From the NCBI RefSeq assembly GCF_001045435.1, contig NZ_LFNG01000004.1:248001-312000 (forward strand): 64,000 nt of DNA, given 5' to 3'. Positions 28,301 through 36,777 of this stretch are shown here, one piece after another. Below the pieces are notes generated by a model. The model searched no databases, had not been told where the DNA came from, and saw only the letters and a program-made list of their open reading frames with translations. Origin of the DNA: Chryseobacterium koreense CCUG 49689 (GTDB taxonomy: Bacteria > Bacteroidota > Bacteroidia > Flavobacteriales > Weeksellaceae). How positions within the stretch are numbered: position 1 is the first letter of the stretch; each line of letters begins with the position of its first letter. A program made the position numbers and the translations under genes.

Positions 28301-28446
28301 GAGACAATTTGTGGCTGCAGACGAAACGAACAGGTTTCAACCCCACCACTTCCGAAACTGGTGGCCGGTCAAATGATGGAGCAAGTACAATGTACAGATA
28401 TTCTCCACTTTCAACAATTACATTTGGTGTAAAAGCAACCTTTTAA
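25396..28446 (+). CDS. SusC/RagA-family TonB-linked outer-membrane protein, first copy
   Basis: 1016 residues. Signal peptide at 1-23 (ends FALAQ). The usual carboxypeptidase-like extension is missing: the TonB-box-like IDEVIIVGYTAVKKEDYTGSV begins at about 34 and runs straight into the plug (GEAAGVRVMTSSGQPG, IRIRGFGSVSG, LYVLDGLPYNG, IESMTVLKDAAATAIYGSRG). A large barrel follows to the C-terminal Phe. With the SusD partner 14 bases downstream it forms a gated importer for glycans or peptides. No glycoside hydrolase or sensor gene adjoins, so the substrate is unknown; peptide uptake is possible. Confidence 0.95.
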   Translation: MNVRLKVLTAGALFFIGGQFALAQKDSATSKEIDEVIIVGYTAVKKEDYTGSVSKVSTENISKKNVSNVAQALTGEAAGVRVMTSSGQPGSEPDIRIRGFGSVSGNREPLYVLDGLPYNGNVSALNPEDIESMTVLKDAAATAIYGSRGSNGVVMIQSKKGKAGKDLITIETKIGFNSPLIPRYDVITSPEQYIGLSWEALYNQGKLSGSADPVAYANARLFSSAGIRPQYNMWNATAGELIDPATHQVRPGVTRKYDPENWKDYGFQTSMRSETNLSISGGEGKTTYYTGLGYLKDEGYVINSNYERYSGRLNLTHQAKPWLKGEFNLGYAYSNTNRNGQSADSGSIFWFVDNIPSIYPLFLRNAQGQLVNDPVFGGYQYDYGTGRGFGALTNSIADATYDLDNRKKHEINGNFFLKADLMKGLSIETRFGGQYYNNSRNDYSNPYYGSAASMLGSLYKVRTELFSWNFLQLARYMNRFGDHGVQAFAAHETTDWKYNYLSASKYGLIIPDGSEFNNAINQSPAYSYIYNYTLESYFGQVMYDYNNKYLFSGSVRRDGSSKFLFNKWDTFYSVGLGWVVNREDFMRNISFFNRLKLKANYGTVGNQSLVSKYAGDQNMGYYPGYNVYNPGNFMGLPSAAFDRIGYPDLTWEKSKIFDVGAEFTLFKNRIIEGSFDYFHKTTDNLIFDKRLAPSTGNAITKVNDGLMINQGIEFALTGHIINKENFYLDLSINGEHLRNKLTRMPIDYGTGLEKVLDISEAGFGRAAGHSLYDYYMREWAGVNPDTGAAQWTVHYVDANSNGKFDSGEQITSLHEYMAQNPNANVQEGTTEVYAQATQKFIGKSAIPDLRGAFSLNAGYKAFSISAQFLYGIGGYSYDDAYANLMHNSVVGNNNWHQDITDRWQNPGDITNVPRLTSNLAGDNNFNSMSTRFLTKSDYLVLNNVRVAYNLPGQYARSIGFNGLTLSVSGDNLWLQTKRTGFNPTTSETGGRSNDGASTMYRYSPLSTITFGVKATF

Positions 28447-28459
28447 TTAAATTAAAGAC

Positions 28460-29974
28460 ATGACAAAGAAAATAATATTAAGTGCCATTTTAGGACTTTT
28501 AGTAACGCTCACCTCCTGTAGAGAGGAATTCTTGCAGAGTGAACCTACAGAAACACTTTCAAACCCGCCAGCACAGGCGAAGTTATATGGTTTGTATCAA
28601 ATGATGGTTAATACCGGAACTGGGGGAACTACCGGACATGATGATTATGGGCAAAAAGGTTATGATCTGCTATCGGATCTCTTATCCTCTGACATGGTTT
28701 TAAGTGGTGTCACCTACGGATGGTACCGGAATGTTGCGAACCTTACCGCTCCGGTGGACTATACGCAAAATACAAATTACCAGCCTTGGAGATATTATTA
28801 CAGGATTGGATATGCCGCTAATGACGTGATTTCCGGGCTAGGTGGCAATGAAGCTGTCCCAGCCAATAATACCGATAAATTTGCAATGGGTCAGGCGAAG
28901 GCAATGAGAGCCTATTCCTATTTCTATCTATTGCAATTATTCACTCCAAAATACGATCCAGACGCGAAATCCATTCCATTATACACCGATACTAGCGTCA
29001 TCTCGAAACCAAGAGCTAAGCAATCTGAAGTATATGCACAGATCGTAAAAGATCTCACTGAAGCAATTCAGCTGCTTGATGGTTTCAGCAGAGCAAACAA
29101 GGGTATCATTAACAAATCGGTAGCGCAGGGACTCCTTGCATATACTTACGCCGCGATGGGAGGAAATGAAAACAATGTGAAGGCAGCAGCTTTAGCACAA
29201 CAGATTATGGCGGCATATCCCGTGACAAGCAGATCAGAGGCTGTTTTCTCCGTCGATTCAGGATCTGGAGGAGGATTCAATGATTTAAGTACCAATAGCT
29301 GGATGTGGGGATATGATATCTCCGAGGCAAACGGTCTGGATTTGATCAGTTGGTGGGGACAGGCAGATATTTTCACCTATTCCTACGCATGGGTGGGAGA
29401 CGCCAAATCGATTGATTTAGGATTATATGGTTCCATTAGGGCAGATGATATCAGAAAACAGCAGTTTGTCACAATTGATGAAGTAGCCCCTACTCCTGCA
29501 AATCCTTTAGGATATGTTTATCTTCCCGCTACCCAAGATGGTGACTATCCAGCAGTGCCGGCAAATAAATTTTATGCGCCTGGAAGGGTGATCGGGGGCC
29601 AAAGAATTATCACATCTGACTATATGTTCATGCGTTCCGACGAATTTTATTTGCTTGCCGCAGAAACGCTGGCGAAATCTGGCAGTGAAGCGCAGGCTAA
29701 AACAATCTTGAAAAATTATTTAAGCAATAGATTAGACGATACAAGTTATATCGATGCACTGAGCGGTGTTGCATTGCAAAAAGAAATCTATCTTCAGACT
29801 AGAATCGAACTTTGGGGAGAGGGTAAAAGTTATTTAGCGATGAAGAGGAATCAGGCCACCATCACTAGAGGACCAAATCATTTGTTCTTCATGGGGCAGT
29901 CATTTAACTTTGATGATCCCAAATTGACTTTATCAATTCCTCAGGCTGAAGTTAATAACAACCCGAACCTTTAA
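28460..29974 (+). CDS. SusD/RagB-family surface lipoprotein, first copy
   Basis: 504 residues. Lipoprotein signal with lipobox LVTLTSC (Cys19 after the ATG). TPR-like helical SusD fold: YYYRIGYAANDVISGL, AMGQAKAMRAYSYFYLLQLF near 135-155, and the C-terminal RTRIELWGEG..MKRN signature, ending IPQAEVNNNPNL as SusD proteins often do. It caps the SusC barrel and captures substrate at the cell surface. Operon with the preceding susC; a terminator follows 77 bases after the stop. Confidence 0.94.
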   Translation: MTKKIILSAILGLLVTLTSCREEFLQSEPTETLSNPPAQAKLYGLYQMMVNTGTGGTTGHDDYGQKGYDLLSDLLSSDMVLSGVTYGWYRNVANLTAPVDYTQNTNYQPWRYYYRIGYAANDVISGLGGNEAVPANNTDKFAMGQAKAMRAYSYFYLLQLFTPKYDPDAKSIPLYTDTSVISKPRAKQSEVYAQIVKDLTEAIQLLDGFSRANKGIINKSVAQGLLAYTYAAMGGNENNVKAAALAQQIMAAYPVTSRSEAVFSVDSGSGGGFNDLSTNSWMWGYDISEANGLDLISWWGQADIFTYSYAWVGDAKSIDLGLYGSIRADDIRKQQFVTIDEVAPTPANPLGYVYLPATQDGDYPAVPANKFYAPGRVIGGQRIITSDYMFMRSDEFYLLAAETLAKSGSEAQAKTILKNYLSNRLDDTSYIDALSGVALQKEIYLQTRIELWGEGKSYLAMKRNQATITRGPNHLFFMGQSFNFDDPKLTLSIPQAEVNNNPNL

Positions 29975-30050
29975 CTTTTGCTTAAGATTACATTTCAACA
30001 TGTTGAAATAATATTTTCGAAATAAAGCAATATCAGTTAAATTTTTTCAC

Positions 30051-30083
30051 AAACTGCGTCAACCGACGCAGTTTGTTTTTTTT
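30051..30083 (+). terminator. Terminator of first susCD pair
   Basis: AAACTGCGTC and GACGCAGTTT around AACC, then G and eight T. Strong intrinsic terminator. Confidence 0.94.
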
Positions 30084-30285
30084 AATGGCCTCCATGAATC
30101 GGCTATCAAATTTAATGCTTCATTAACACTTGTGATTTTCCCGTTAAGATTTTACTGAAATAGTATAGTGCTTGATATGGAAATGATAAGCAGTTCGAAA
30201 AAAGAATGGGGATAATTAAATTCCATTTGCATATCTTAAAAAAAATTAACATATTTGCCCATTAAAATATTAAAATAGTGTTAAT

Positions 30286-33252
30286 ATGAATGTAAAACTA
30301 CGAGTTTTAAGTATCGGTGTGTTGTTTTTCGCAGGAGGCACGCTGATCGCTCAGAAAACAAAAAAGGACACTGCAACCAAGACAAGAGAAATTCAGGAAG
30401 TTGTTTTGATTGGAGGGATTAAACTAGATCCTGCCCAGAAAGTGGGTGCATACAACACCGTATCTAAAGCGAATTTTGAATCCACCCCATTTTCATCCGT
30501 TGACGACGTGTTGAACGGGAGGGTTGCCGGTTTGAACTTCTCCTCTGCGAGTGGTGATCCGGGATCTTCGAATATGGTTACCATCCGTGGTGTAAGTTCC
30601 CTTCTGGGTACTCCAAACCCGTTGTATGTGATCGACGGTGTGATCGTAGGAAAAGGAGCAGATAATGCTTCACTGATGGAGTCATGGAATCCGCTTTCCG
30701 CATTGGACCCGAATGCAATTGAAAAGGTGGACGTGTTGAAAGATGCTTCTGCAACTGCATTGTACGGTTCCAGAGGTGCCAATGGGGTGATTTTGATCAC
30801 CACGAAAAAAGGTAAATACAACCAAAAAACACGATTCGAGTTCTCTACTGAAACAGCCGTTCAAGACCGCGCATTTGATAAAATGAAGCTGATGAATGGT
30901 GAAGAATACTTGAAGTATGGTGGAATCCTGATGTGGAACTCGCAGGGACAACCAAATACAGAACTGGCCAACGTGCAGTTCAGTAATTTGGCAGAAGCCA
31001 CACAGTATTATTTTGATAATTACATTCCGGATGATGAACCGATTAAGCAAACAAGACAATTTACCGATTGGGTAAAGGTGATCAACAGAACAAGTGCTGT
31101 GGTCAATACCTATAACTTCTCCGCATCAGGAGGAGGTGAAAATACCTCATTCAGGTTAGGTGGATCTTATTATGAAAATCTTCCGTTGGTGAAAACATCA
31201 TCTTTTGACCGAATCAGTATCAATGCTGCTTTGGACCACAAAGCTTCGGAAAAATTGAAATTTGGATTGAACCTTAACTATTCCAATATCAACAGGAATA
31301 CCTACATGGGAGGTAGGGCTTCTGCAAACCCGGTAACTTCTTCTATCATGTTGTCACCATGGAGATCAGTCTTTATTGATGGAAAATATAATGAGGAATC
31401 ATGGCCGAAAGATCCAAACGAGATGACCTCAGGTTTCAATCCACTGGGAATCTTGAACGAAACGAGCCAGAATTCCGTAATTAATACCATTATCGGCTCG
31501 GTAAATATGGACTACCAGTTTGCTAAGAACCTTTATTTCAATTCACTTTTTGGAACACAAGTGCAGATGATGAAAGAAATGCAGATCGTTCTAAAAGGAC
31601 ACCCGGTTTACACCAACATGAACCCGGATCAAGGTTTCTTTGCAGATTTGCGTACTCAGCAGTTTGACTGGAACTGGTCAAACACAGTTTCCTATAGAAA
31701 TATCTTTAATGGAAGACATAATGTTCAAGTATATTTGGGTACTGAATACCAGGATCACAAATACAATAACTTGCAAGCTTGGTCTATAACAATGAATGAT
31801 CCAAGACCATATTTTGGATTCTCTGATGTGCAGTATGCCTATAATTCAGATCAGGAATGGAAACAAATTTCCTATTTCAGCCGATTGAATTATACGCTTG
31901 ACAGTAAATATACCCTTTCTGGGCAGTTAAGAAGAGACGGTAACTCTACTTTGGGAGAAAATAAATTTGGTAATTTCTGGTCTGTTGGAGCTTCCTGGAA
32001 CCTTGGAAATGAATCATTTGTTCCAAAAGGCATTTCATCAGCAACATTGCGTGCGAGCTACGGGGTATTAGGGAATATTCCATATGCTGACCAATGGAAC
32101 AGCCAGTACAACCAGTTTGCGACACTAGGTTATGGCTCTACAGGATGGGGGCCATATACAGGTAATGCATCGGTTTCTTTTCCTGGAAATAAAGATTTGA
32201 AGTGGGAGGAGTCAAAACACCTTGATATAGGTTTGGATTTCGGAGTGTTCAATGACAGATTGAAATTCTCTATTGACGTATATGATAAGATTACAAAGGA
32301 TGCCATTTTCTACGCAGTTCCTGCATCTGAAACAGGAGGACCTGGAGAATACTATGATAACGTAGGAACGATCAATAACCGTGGAATTGATTTTACGATG
32401 GATGCGGTTGCAGTTAGGAATGAGAATTTCTCTTGGAATGTCAATGCAACAGCTTCTTACAATAAGAACATGCTCAGAAGTCTAAACGTTGAGTTATATG
32501 AATTCCCGGGAACTTCTGATGGCACTAATGATTTAGTAGCTCTTGCTCCAGGACATATTTTTGGGGAATATTATACTTGGTTATGGGCGGGAGTTGCTCA
32601 GCAAGCAGATCCATCAAAAGGAATCAAAGCAGGTGATGGATTATGGTTCACGGACGAAACCATGTCTGATGTTACTAATAATAAAGCAAATGCCCAGAAA
32701 GCTTGGCTCGGGAAAAATGCATTCCCGCTTTACAATATTGGTATCTCAAACGAATTCAAGTACAAAAATGTAACTTTGAGCTTCTTGATTTCTGGACAGT
32801 TTGATTTTTACGTACAAAACGGGGTGCGTTCTTACACATTCCACGATGGAAGATTCCCGAACAGAAACCAGGTCACCGATGCATTATATGATTCGTGGAC
32901 CGATGCACCGGGAGCTGAAAACTACAGCACAAACAACCCGAAAGCCATCTTGGGTAACCCAACGAGTTCCCGACTTGAATCTTCTAGATTTATCAGCAAG
33001 GGAGACCACTTAAGGTTGAAAGAGTTGAGAATTGCATATTCCTTCGGAAGCTTATTCAAAGAACAAACAGGAATCAATAATTTGACGATTTATGCTCGTG
33101 GAACGAACTTGTTGACCTACGTTTTTGATAAAACGCTGAACTATGATCCAGAGTCCACCTCAAACTCCTGGTCATGGATCGGGAAGGGAAGATATTGGTA
33201 TTCTTCACCAGTAGTGAGAACAATATCATTTGGTGTTCAACTAGGTTTTTAA
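30286..33252 (+). CDS. SusC/RagA-family TonB-linked outer-membrane protein, second copy
   Basis: 988 residues. The leader peptide MNVKLRVLSIGVLFF is almost the same as in the first copy, showing a duplicated locus. It again lacks the carboxypeptidase-like extension; EIQEVVLIGG starts near 35. The plug shows VDDVLNGRVAGLNFSSASGDPG, VTIRGVSSLLG, LYVIDGVIVG and VDVLKDASATALYGSRG; a barrel follows to the final Phe. The barrel parts of the two copies are diverged, so different ligands are expected. SusD partner follows closely. Shared promoter block at 30250. Confidence 0.95.
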   Translation: MNVKLRVLSIGVLFFAGGTLIAQKTKKDTATKTREIQEVVLIGGIKLDPAQKVGAYNTVSKANFESTPFSSVDDVLNGRVAGLNFSSASGDPGSSNMVTIRGVSSLLGTPNPLYVIDGVIVGKGADNASLMESWNPLSALDPNAIEKVDVLKDASATALYGSRGANGVILITTKKGKYNQKTRFEFSTETAVQDRAFDKMKLMNGEEYLKYGGILMWNSQGQPNTELANVQFSNLAEATQYYFDNYIPDDEPIKQTRQFTDWVKVINRTSAVVNTYNFSASGGGENTSFRLGGSYYENLPLVKTSSFDRISINAALDHKASEKLKFGLNLNYSNINRNTYMGGRASANPVTSSIMLSPWRSVFIDGKYNEESWPKDPNEMTSGFNPLGILNETSQNSVINTIIGSVNMDYQFAKNLYFNSLFGTQVQMMKEMQIVLKGHPVYTNMNPDQGFFADLRTQQFDWNWSNTVSYRNIFNGRHNVQVYLGTEYQDHKYNNLQAWSITMNDPRPYFGFSDVQYAYNSDQEWKQISYFSRLNYTLDSKYTLSGQLRRDGNSTLGENKFGNFWSVGASWNLGNESFVPKGISSATLRASYGVLGNIPYADQWNSQYNQFATLGYGSTGWGPYTGNASVSFPGNKDLKWEESKHLDIGLDFGVFNDRLKFSIDVYDKITKDAIFYAVPASETGGPGEYYDNVGTINNRGIDFTMDAVAVRNENFSWNVNATASYNKNMLRSLNVELYEFPGTSDGTNDLVALAPGHIFGEYYTWLWAGVAQQADPSKGIKAGDGLWFTDETMSDVTNNKANAQKAWLGKNAFPLYNIGISNEFKYKNVTLSFLISGQFDFYVQNGVRSYTFHDGRFPNRNQVTDALYDSWTDAPGAENYSTNNPKAILGNPTSSRLESSRFISKGDHLRLKELRIAYSFGSLFKEQTGINNLTIYARGTNLLTYVFDKTLNYDPESTSNSWSWIGKGRYWYSSPVVRTISFGVQLGF

Positions 33253-33270
33253 TTTAAAGAAAAATTGACA

Positions 33271-34725
33271 ATGAAAAAATACTTTTTAATTTTAATGGCA
33301 TTCTTATCGTTACATATTGCCAATTCATGTAGCGAAAGAGAATTGGTACTATTCCCGCCAACTGAAGATCCGATTGACGAAATTAAGACCGAGCAGCAAT
33401 TACAGCAATTGCTAAACTCTGCTTATTTGGGAATTTCTTCGGCAAGCGCTCTAGGTACAGAAGTGACTGTTTTTGGCGAAATTTTGGGTGACAAGATTTT
33501 TAATGCAGGTGGAGGAAGCTATTTGGAAACCTACAATATGAATTACTCTGCATACCAAAACCAATTTGGTTTCTATGGAACTATGTATGGCGTGATTTTG
33601 AACGCTAACCTCGTTTTGAATAATACTACCGTGAATCCAAACGAAAATGTGAATAGAATTAAAGCAGAAGCACACATCCTTAGAGCTTATGCCTATTACA
33701 TTCTTGTAAGTTATTATTCGCCATCTCCAACTTCTGGAGTGAACCAGGAATATGGTGTTCCTTTGGTTCTTGGAAATTATGACGTGAACCTGAAAGAGCC
33801 AAGAGCGTCAGTTGCCCAGATTTATAACCAAATCATCTCAGATCTGAATGCAGGAATTGCGGCCGCACCTGCAGAGCCGGATACAAAGGTATTGCTTGGC
33901 AAGGATGCGGGAAAACTATTGCTGTCTAGAGTATATCTTACCAGAAGAGCTTCTGGTGACGCACAGCTTGCATTGAATCTTGCAAATGAACTTATTGCAT
34001 CTGCGCCTGCTGGAGCTTTTAAACCTGTAACCGGAGCACCTGTTGTAAATACTGCTTACGTGAATTATTTTGCCGGCATGTCTGATAGCGTAGCTGAGGG
34101 ACAACCTGAAACAATTTGGGAATTGGATATCAATACAGAAACATTGAACGCTACTGGAATTGGTTCCAACGTATCACTTCCTTGTTTCTTCTCTAAACAA
34201 GATTCCAGAAGATGTTTATTGGCAAACCAGACTTTCTATAACAGCATCGCTTCAACAGACGTCAGAAAAGGATTGTTTTCAAATACCGCTCCGGCTGTTC
34301 CAACAGGAAGTAACGCATGGTGGATCAGTAAATATCCTAGACTTACTGAAAGAGGAAACTACAAGAGAAATATCAAAGTCTTGAGATATTCTGAAGCATA
34401 TCTGAACAGAATTGAAGCCTTGCACTTGACCGGTCAAGATCCGCAAGCTTTGGCTGAATTAAATGCTTTCTCAGCTTCCAGAAAAGGGATGGTCTATACG
34501 GGCGCAAACATTTTGAATGATATCTTGGAAGAGCGTTCAAAAGAACTTTTTGGCGAAGGACAAAGATTCCTGGATTTGAAGAGATATAACCTTCCAATCG
34601 TGAAACCGTCAAACTGTGCTATGAACTGTGACGTGCAGCCAGGAAGCAAACTTTATGTATTGCCAATCACACAGGGATCAATTAATAACAACCCGAACTT
34701 GACTCAATATCCAGGATATTTGTAA
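33271..34725 (+). CDS. SusD/RagB-family surface lipoprotein, second copy
   Basis: 484 residues from ATG 33271; a TTG six bases earlier is less likely. Signal MKKYFLILMAFLSLHIANSC with Cys20 as lipidated residue. SusD features: QQLLNSAYLGISSASA, the helical IKAEAHILRAYAYYILVSYY near 132-151, GKLLLSRVYLTRRA, ILEERSKELFGEGQRFLDLKR near 410-430, and the end SINNNPNLTQYPGYL. Partner of the second SusC, 18 bases after it. Confidence 0.94.
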   Translation: MKKYFLILMAFLSLHIANSCSERELVLFPPTEDPIDEIKTEQQLQQLLNSAYLGISSASALGTEVTVFGEILGDKIFNAGGGSYLETYNMNYSAYQNQFGFYGTMYGVILNANLVLNNTTVNPNENVNRIKAEAHILRAYAYYILVSYYSPSPTSGVNQEYGVPLVLGNYDVNLKEPRASVAQIYNQIISDLNAGIAAAPAEPDTKVLLGKDAGKLLLSRVYLTRRASGDAQLALNLANELIASAPAGAFKPVTGAPVVNTAYVNYFAGMSDSVAEGQPETIWELDINTETLNATGIGSNVSLPCFFSKQDSRRCLLANQTFYNSIASTDVRKGLFSNTAPAVPTGSNAWWISKYPRLTERGNYKRNIKVLRYSEAYLNRIEALHLTGQDPQALAELNAFSASRKGMVYTGANILNDILEERSKELFGEGQRFLDLKRYNLPIVKPSNCAMNCDVQPGSKLYVLPITQGSINNNPNLTQYPGYL

Positions 34726-34752
34726 TATCTGAAAGATGAGCTCAAAATACCC

Positions 34753-34783
34753 AAGCCGCAATCAACCGATTGCGGCTTTTTTA
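34753..34783 (+). terminator. Terminator of second susCD pair
   Basis: AAGCCGCAATC and GATTGCGGCTT around AACC, then five more T. The loop AACC is the same as in the first pair's terminator. Confidence 0.95.
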
Positions 34784-34798
34784 TTCCCCCACTTTTCT

Positions 34799-34806
34799 TA
34801 AATTTG
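34799..34806 (+). promoter_or_regulatory. Porin gene -7 element
   Basis: TAAATTTG exactly fits TAnnTTTG and lies 18 bases before the ATG at 34824. It therefore rules out the upstream in-frame ATG at 34770, which would lie before the promoter. Confidence 0.7.
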
Positions 34807-34823
34807 TACACCAAAGAAAAAAA

Positions 34824-36755
34824 ATGAAGCACCTCCTTCTCTGCCTTATGGTTTTTTGCAGCACGATCCAAGCGCAGGTGATCAGCAAAACAGATTCCAA
34901 CCGAATCAAACCGCAGGATACACTCGTCATCGATTCCGGGCATAGAGATTCCTTGAAAATCTTTAAGCCGACCATCTACGATTATCAGTATCAGACCCAG
35001 TTCTCAGAGAAAAAAATATTTGATACCGTATTTACGCACGATAAGACTTTCATTTTTACCCAGTACAACAATCGGGACAATTTCGGGAATATTCAGTTTG
35101 CCAATATAGGTTCCGGCTTTAACCAAATGGTTTATAAGGTAGATACCGAACAGAACCTTTCACTTCTGCCCGCCAGAAAATCCCACTTTATTCTGGGAAT
35201 CGCCGATATAAAATACTATGATGTAAAAACCCCGACTACCGCTTTCATCTACCACAATTCGGTGAGCAGTGGTGCAGCTCTGCAATCGACCTATACCCAG
35301 AATATTGGTAAAAATTTCAACTTCGCGGTGGAATATATGGGGCTTCGGTCGCTCGGTCTGTATCTCCACAATCTCGCTTCGAACAACAATATTATTTTTT
35401 CCGGACATTTCAAATCAAAAAATTCGAAGTACGAAGCCTTCGCACATTATATCCATTCCAACGTAAATAATGAGGAAAATGGCGGTATCTCCGATGTGTC
35501 ACTGTTCCTGGGCGGAAACAGCAATTTCAATACGCGCTTAAATCTCCCCGTCAATCTGCAGTTTTCGGATTCCAGATTTGCCTACCGCAGGTATTATTTC
35601 AGCCATGAGTTTCGTCCGTTTTCATCAGAAAAATTCCCGTTCAAAATTCGCCACACCATATTTCATCAGGGAAACAAATACTATTATAACCAGTCGCAGC
35701 TGGAACCTTATTATTTCTCGGTACCTGCAGATCTGGTTGATTATCCGCTTTCTTCCAAAAAATATTCTGAAAACCTGAGCAATACGGTAAGTGTCCTTTT
35801 TGACCAGAAAAACTTTAAACTCGATGCAGGTGTCCGTCACCAGTTGATCAAACTAGGTGTGGGAATGCCTTTTGCAGCACCATTTACCGATTTTCCATTG
35901 GAACTTTCTGAAAACAGGATCGGCGCCGTGGGAAATCTGCTGATCAAACTTTGGGATAAAGTCCAGCTGAATTCCAATCTGGAATTTTCCAACGGAAACC
36001 ATTTCGGAAATTACCTCCGGTCACAAAACCTGATGAAATTTGAACCCATCAAAGATTACTTCGTGAATGCGAAAGTGAATTTTCAAACGGCATCGCCAAG
36101 CTTTAATCTTCTGATCAACCCATCTGTTTACAGAAAGTTCAATTTCTTTTTAAACCAGCCAAAAAATGAGACCATCACCGAAATAGGGGGTGATGTGAAC
36201 CTCAAATGGTTCCAGAGTTCCGTTTTCGCGAATTATTTTAGGATCGATAATTACACCTATATCGATGCGAACTTGCAGCCGCAACAAAGCGGTTCCTCAC
36301 TAAATATTTCCCAAATCGGGGGTGAAGCAACTTTTACCTATGGAAAATTTCATTTGAATCCGAGGGTTCTTTTTCAAAGTGCGCTTACCAACAAAGACCT
36401 GTATCCGATGCCAAATTTTGTGGGCAGATTCAACCTGTTCTATCAGACCAAAGCATTCAAACAAGTTGCAGAAATCCAGACCGGAATTAAAATCTACTAT
36501 TTCACCAAATTTGCGTCAAGAGAATTTTCGCCGGTTTTAAACGAATTCATTTTGCCGGGATCGGATCCCTATTCCATCGGAGGCCAACCCATTGGCGATG
36601 TTTATTTCAACCTGAAAGTAAAGCGGATGTTCTTCTTCATTGAAGCGCAGCATCTGAATACCACCTTCATGCAAAACAAATCGTTCACCGCACCCAATTA
36701 TCCGCTTTATGATTTTCGGCTGAATTTGGGAATTGTTTGGTATCTTTTCAGCTGA
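34824..36755 (+). CDS. Putative outer-membrane porin (Porin_10-like)
   Basis: 643 residues from ATG 34824. Signal peptide MKHLLLCLMVFCSTIQAQ. The rest is rich in alternating aromatic strands with repeated F-x-N and Y-x-Y patterns and ends VWYLFS, typical of beta-barrels. Content such as FAHYIHSNVNNEENGGISDVS and NFAVEYMGLRSLGLY resembles the flavobacterial putative porin family (PF14121); I assign it from memory. The function is outer-membrane passage of unknown solutes. The upstream 18 codons in the same frame are rejected because of the promoter. Confidence 0.8.
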   Translation: MKHLLLCLMVFCSTIQAQVISKTDSNRIKPQDTLVIDSGHRDSLKIFKPTIYDYQYQTQFSEKKIFDTVFTHDKTFIFTQYNNRDNFGNIQFANIGSGFNQMVYKVDTEQNLSLLPARKSHFILGIADIKYYDVKTPTTAFIYHNSVSSGAALQSTYTQNIGKNFNFAVEYMGLRSLGLYLHNLASNNNIIFSGHFKSKNSKYEAFAHYIHSNVNNEENGGISDVSLFLGGNSNFNTRLNLPVNLQFSDSRFAYRRYYFSHEFRPFSSEKFPFKIRHTIFHQGNKYYYNQSQLEPYYFSVPADLVDYPLSSKKYSENLSNTVSVLFDQKNFKLDAGVRHQLIKLGVGMPFAAPFTDFPLELSENRIGAVGNLLIKLWDKVQLNSNLEFSNGNHFGNYLRSQNLMKFEPIKDYFVNAKVNFQTASPSFNLLINPSVYRKFNFFLNQPKNETITEIGGDVNLKWFQSSVFANYFRIDNYTYIDANLQPQQSGSSLNISQIGGEATFTYGKFHLNPRVLFQSALTNKDLYPMPNFVGRFNLFYQTKAFKQVAEIQTGIKIYYFTKFASREFSPVLNEFILPGSDPYSIGGQPIGDVYFNLKVKRMFFFIEAQHLNTTFMQNKSFTAPNYPLYDFRLNLGIVWYLFS

Positions 36756-36777
36756 TGACCATCATGAATGAAGAAAT

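Noticed and set aside
34770-34823. Longer start for the porin gene
   Set aside because: It lies upstream of the TAAATTTG promoter and overlaps the preceding terminator; the downstream ATG begins a proper signal peptide.
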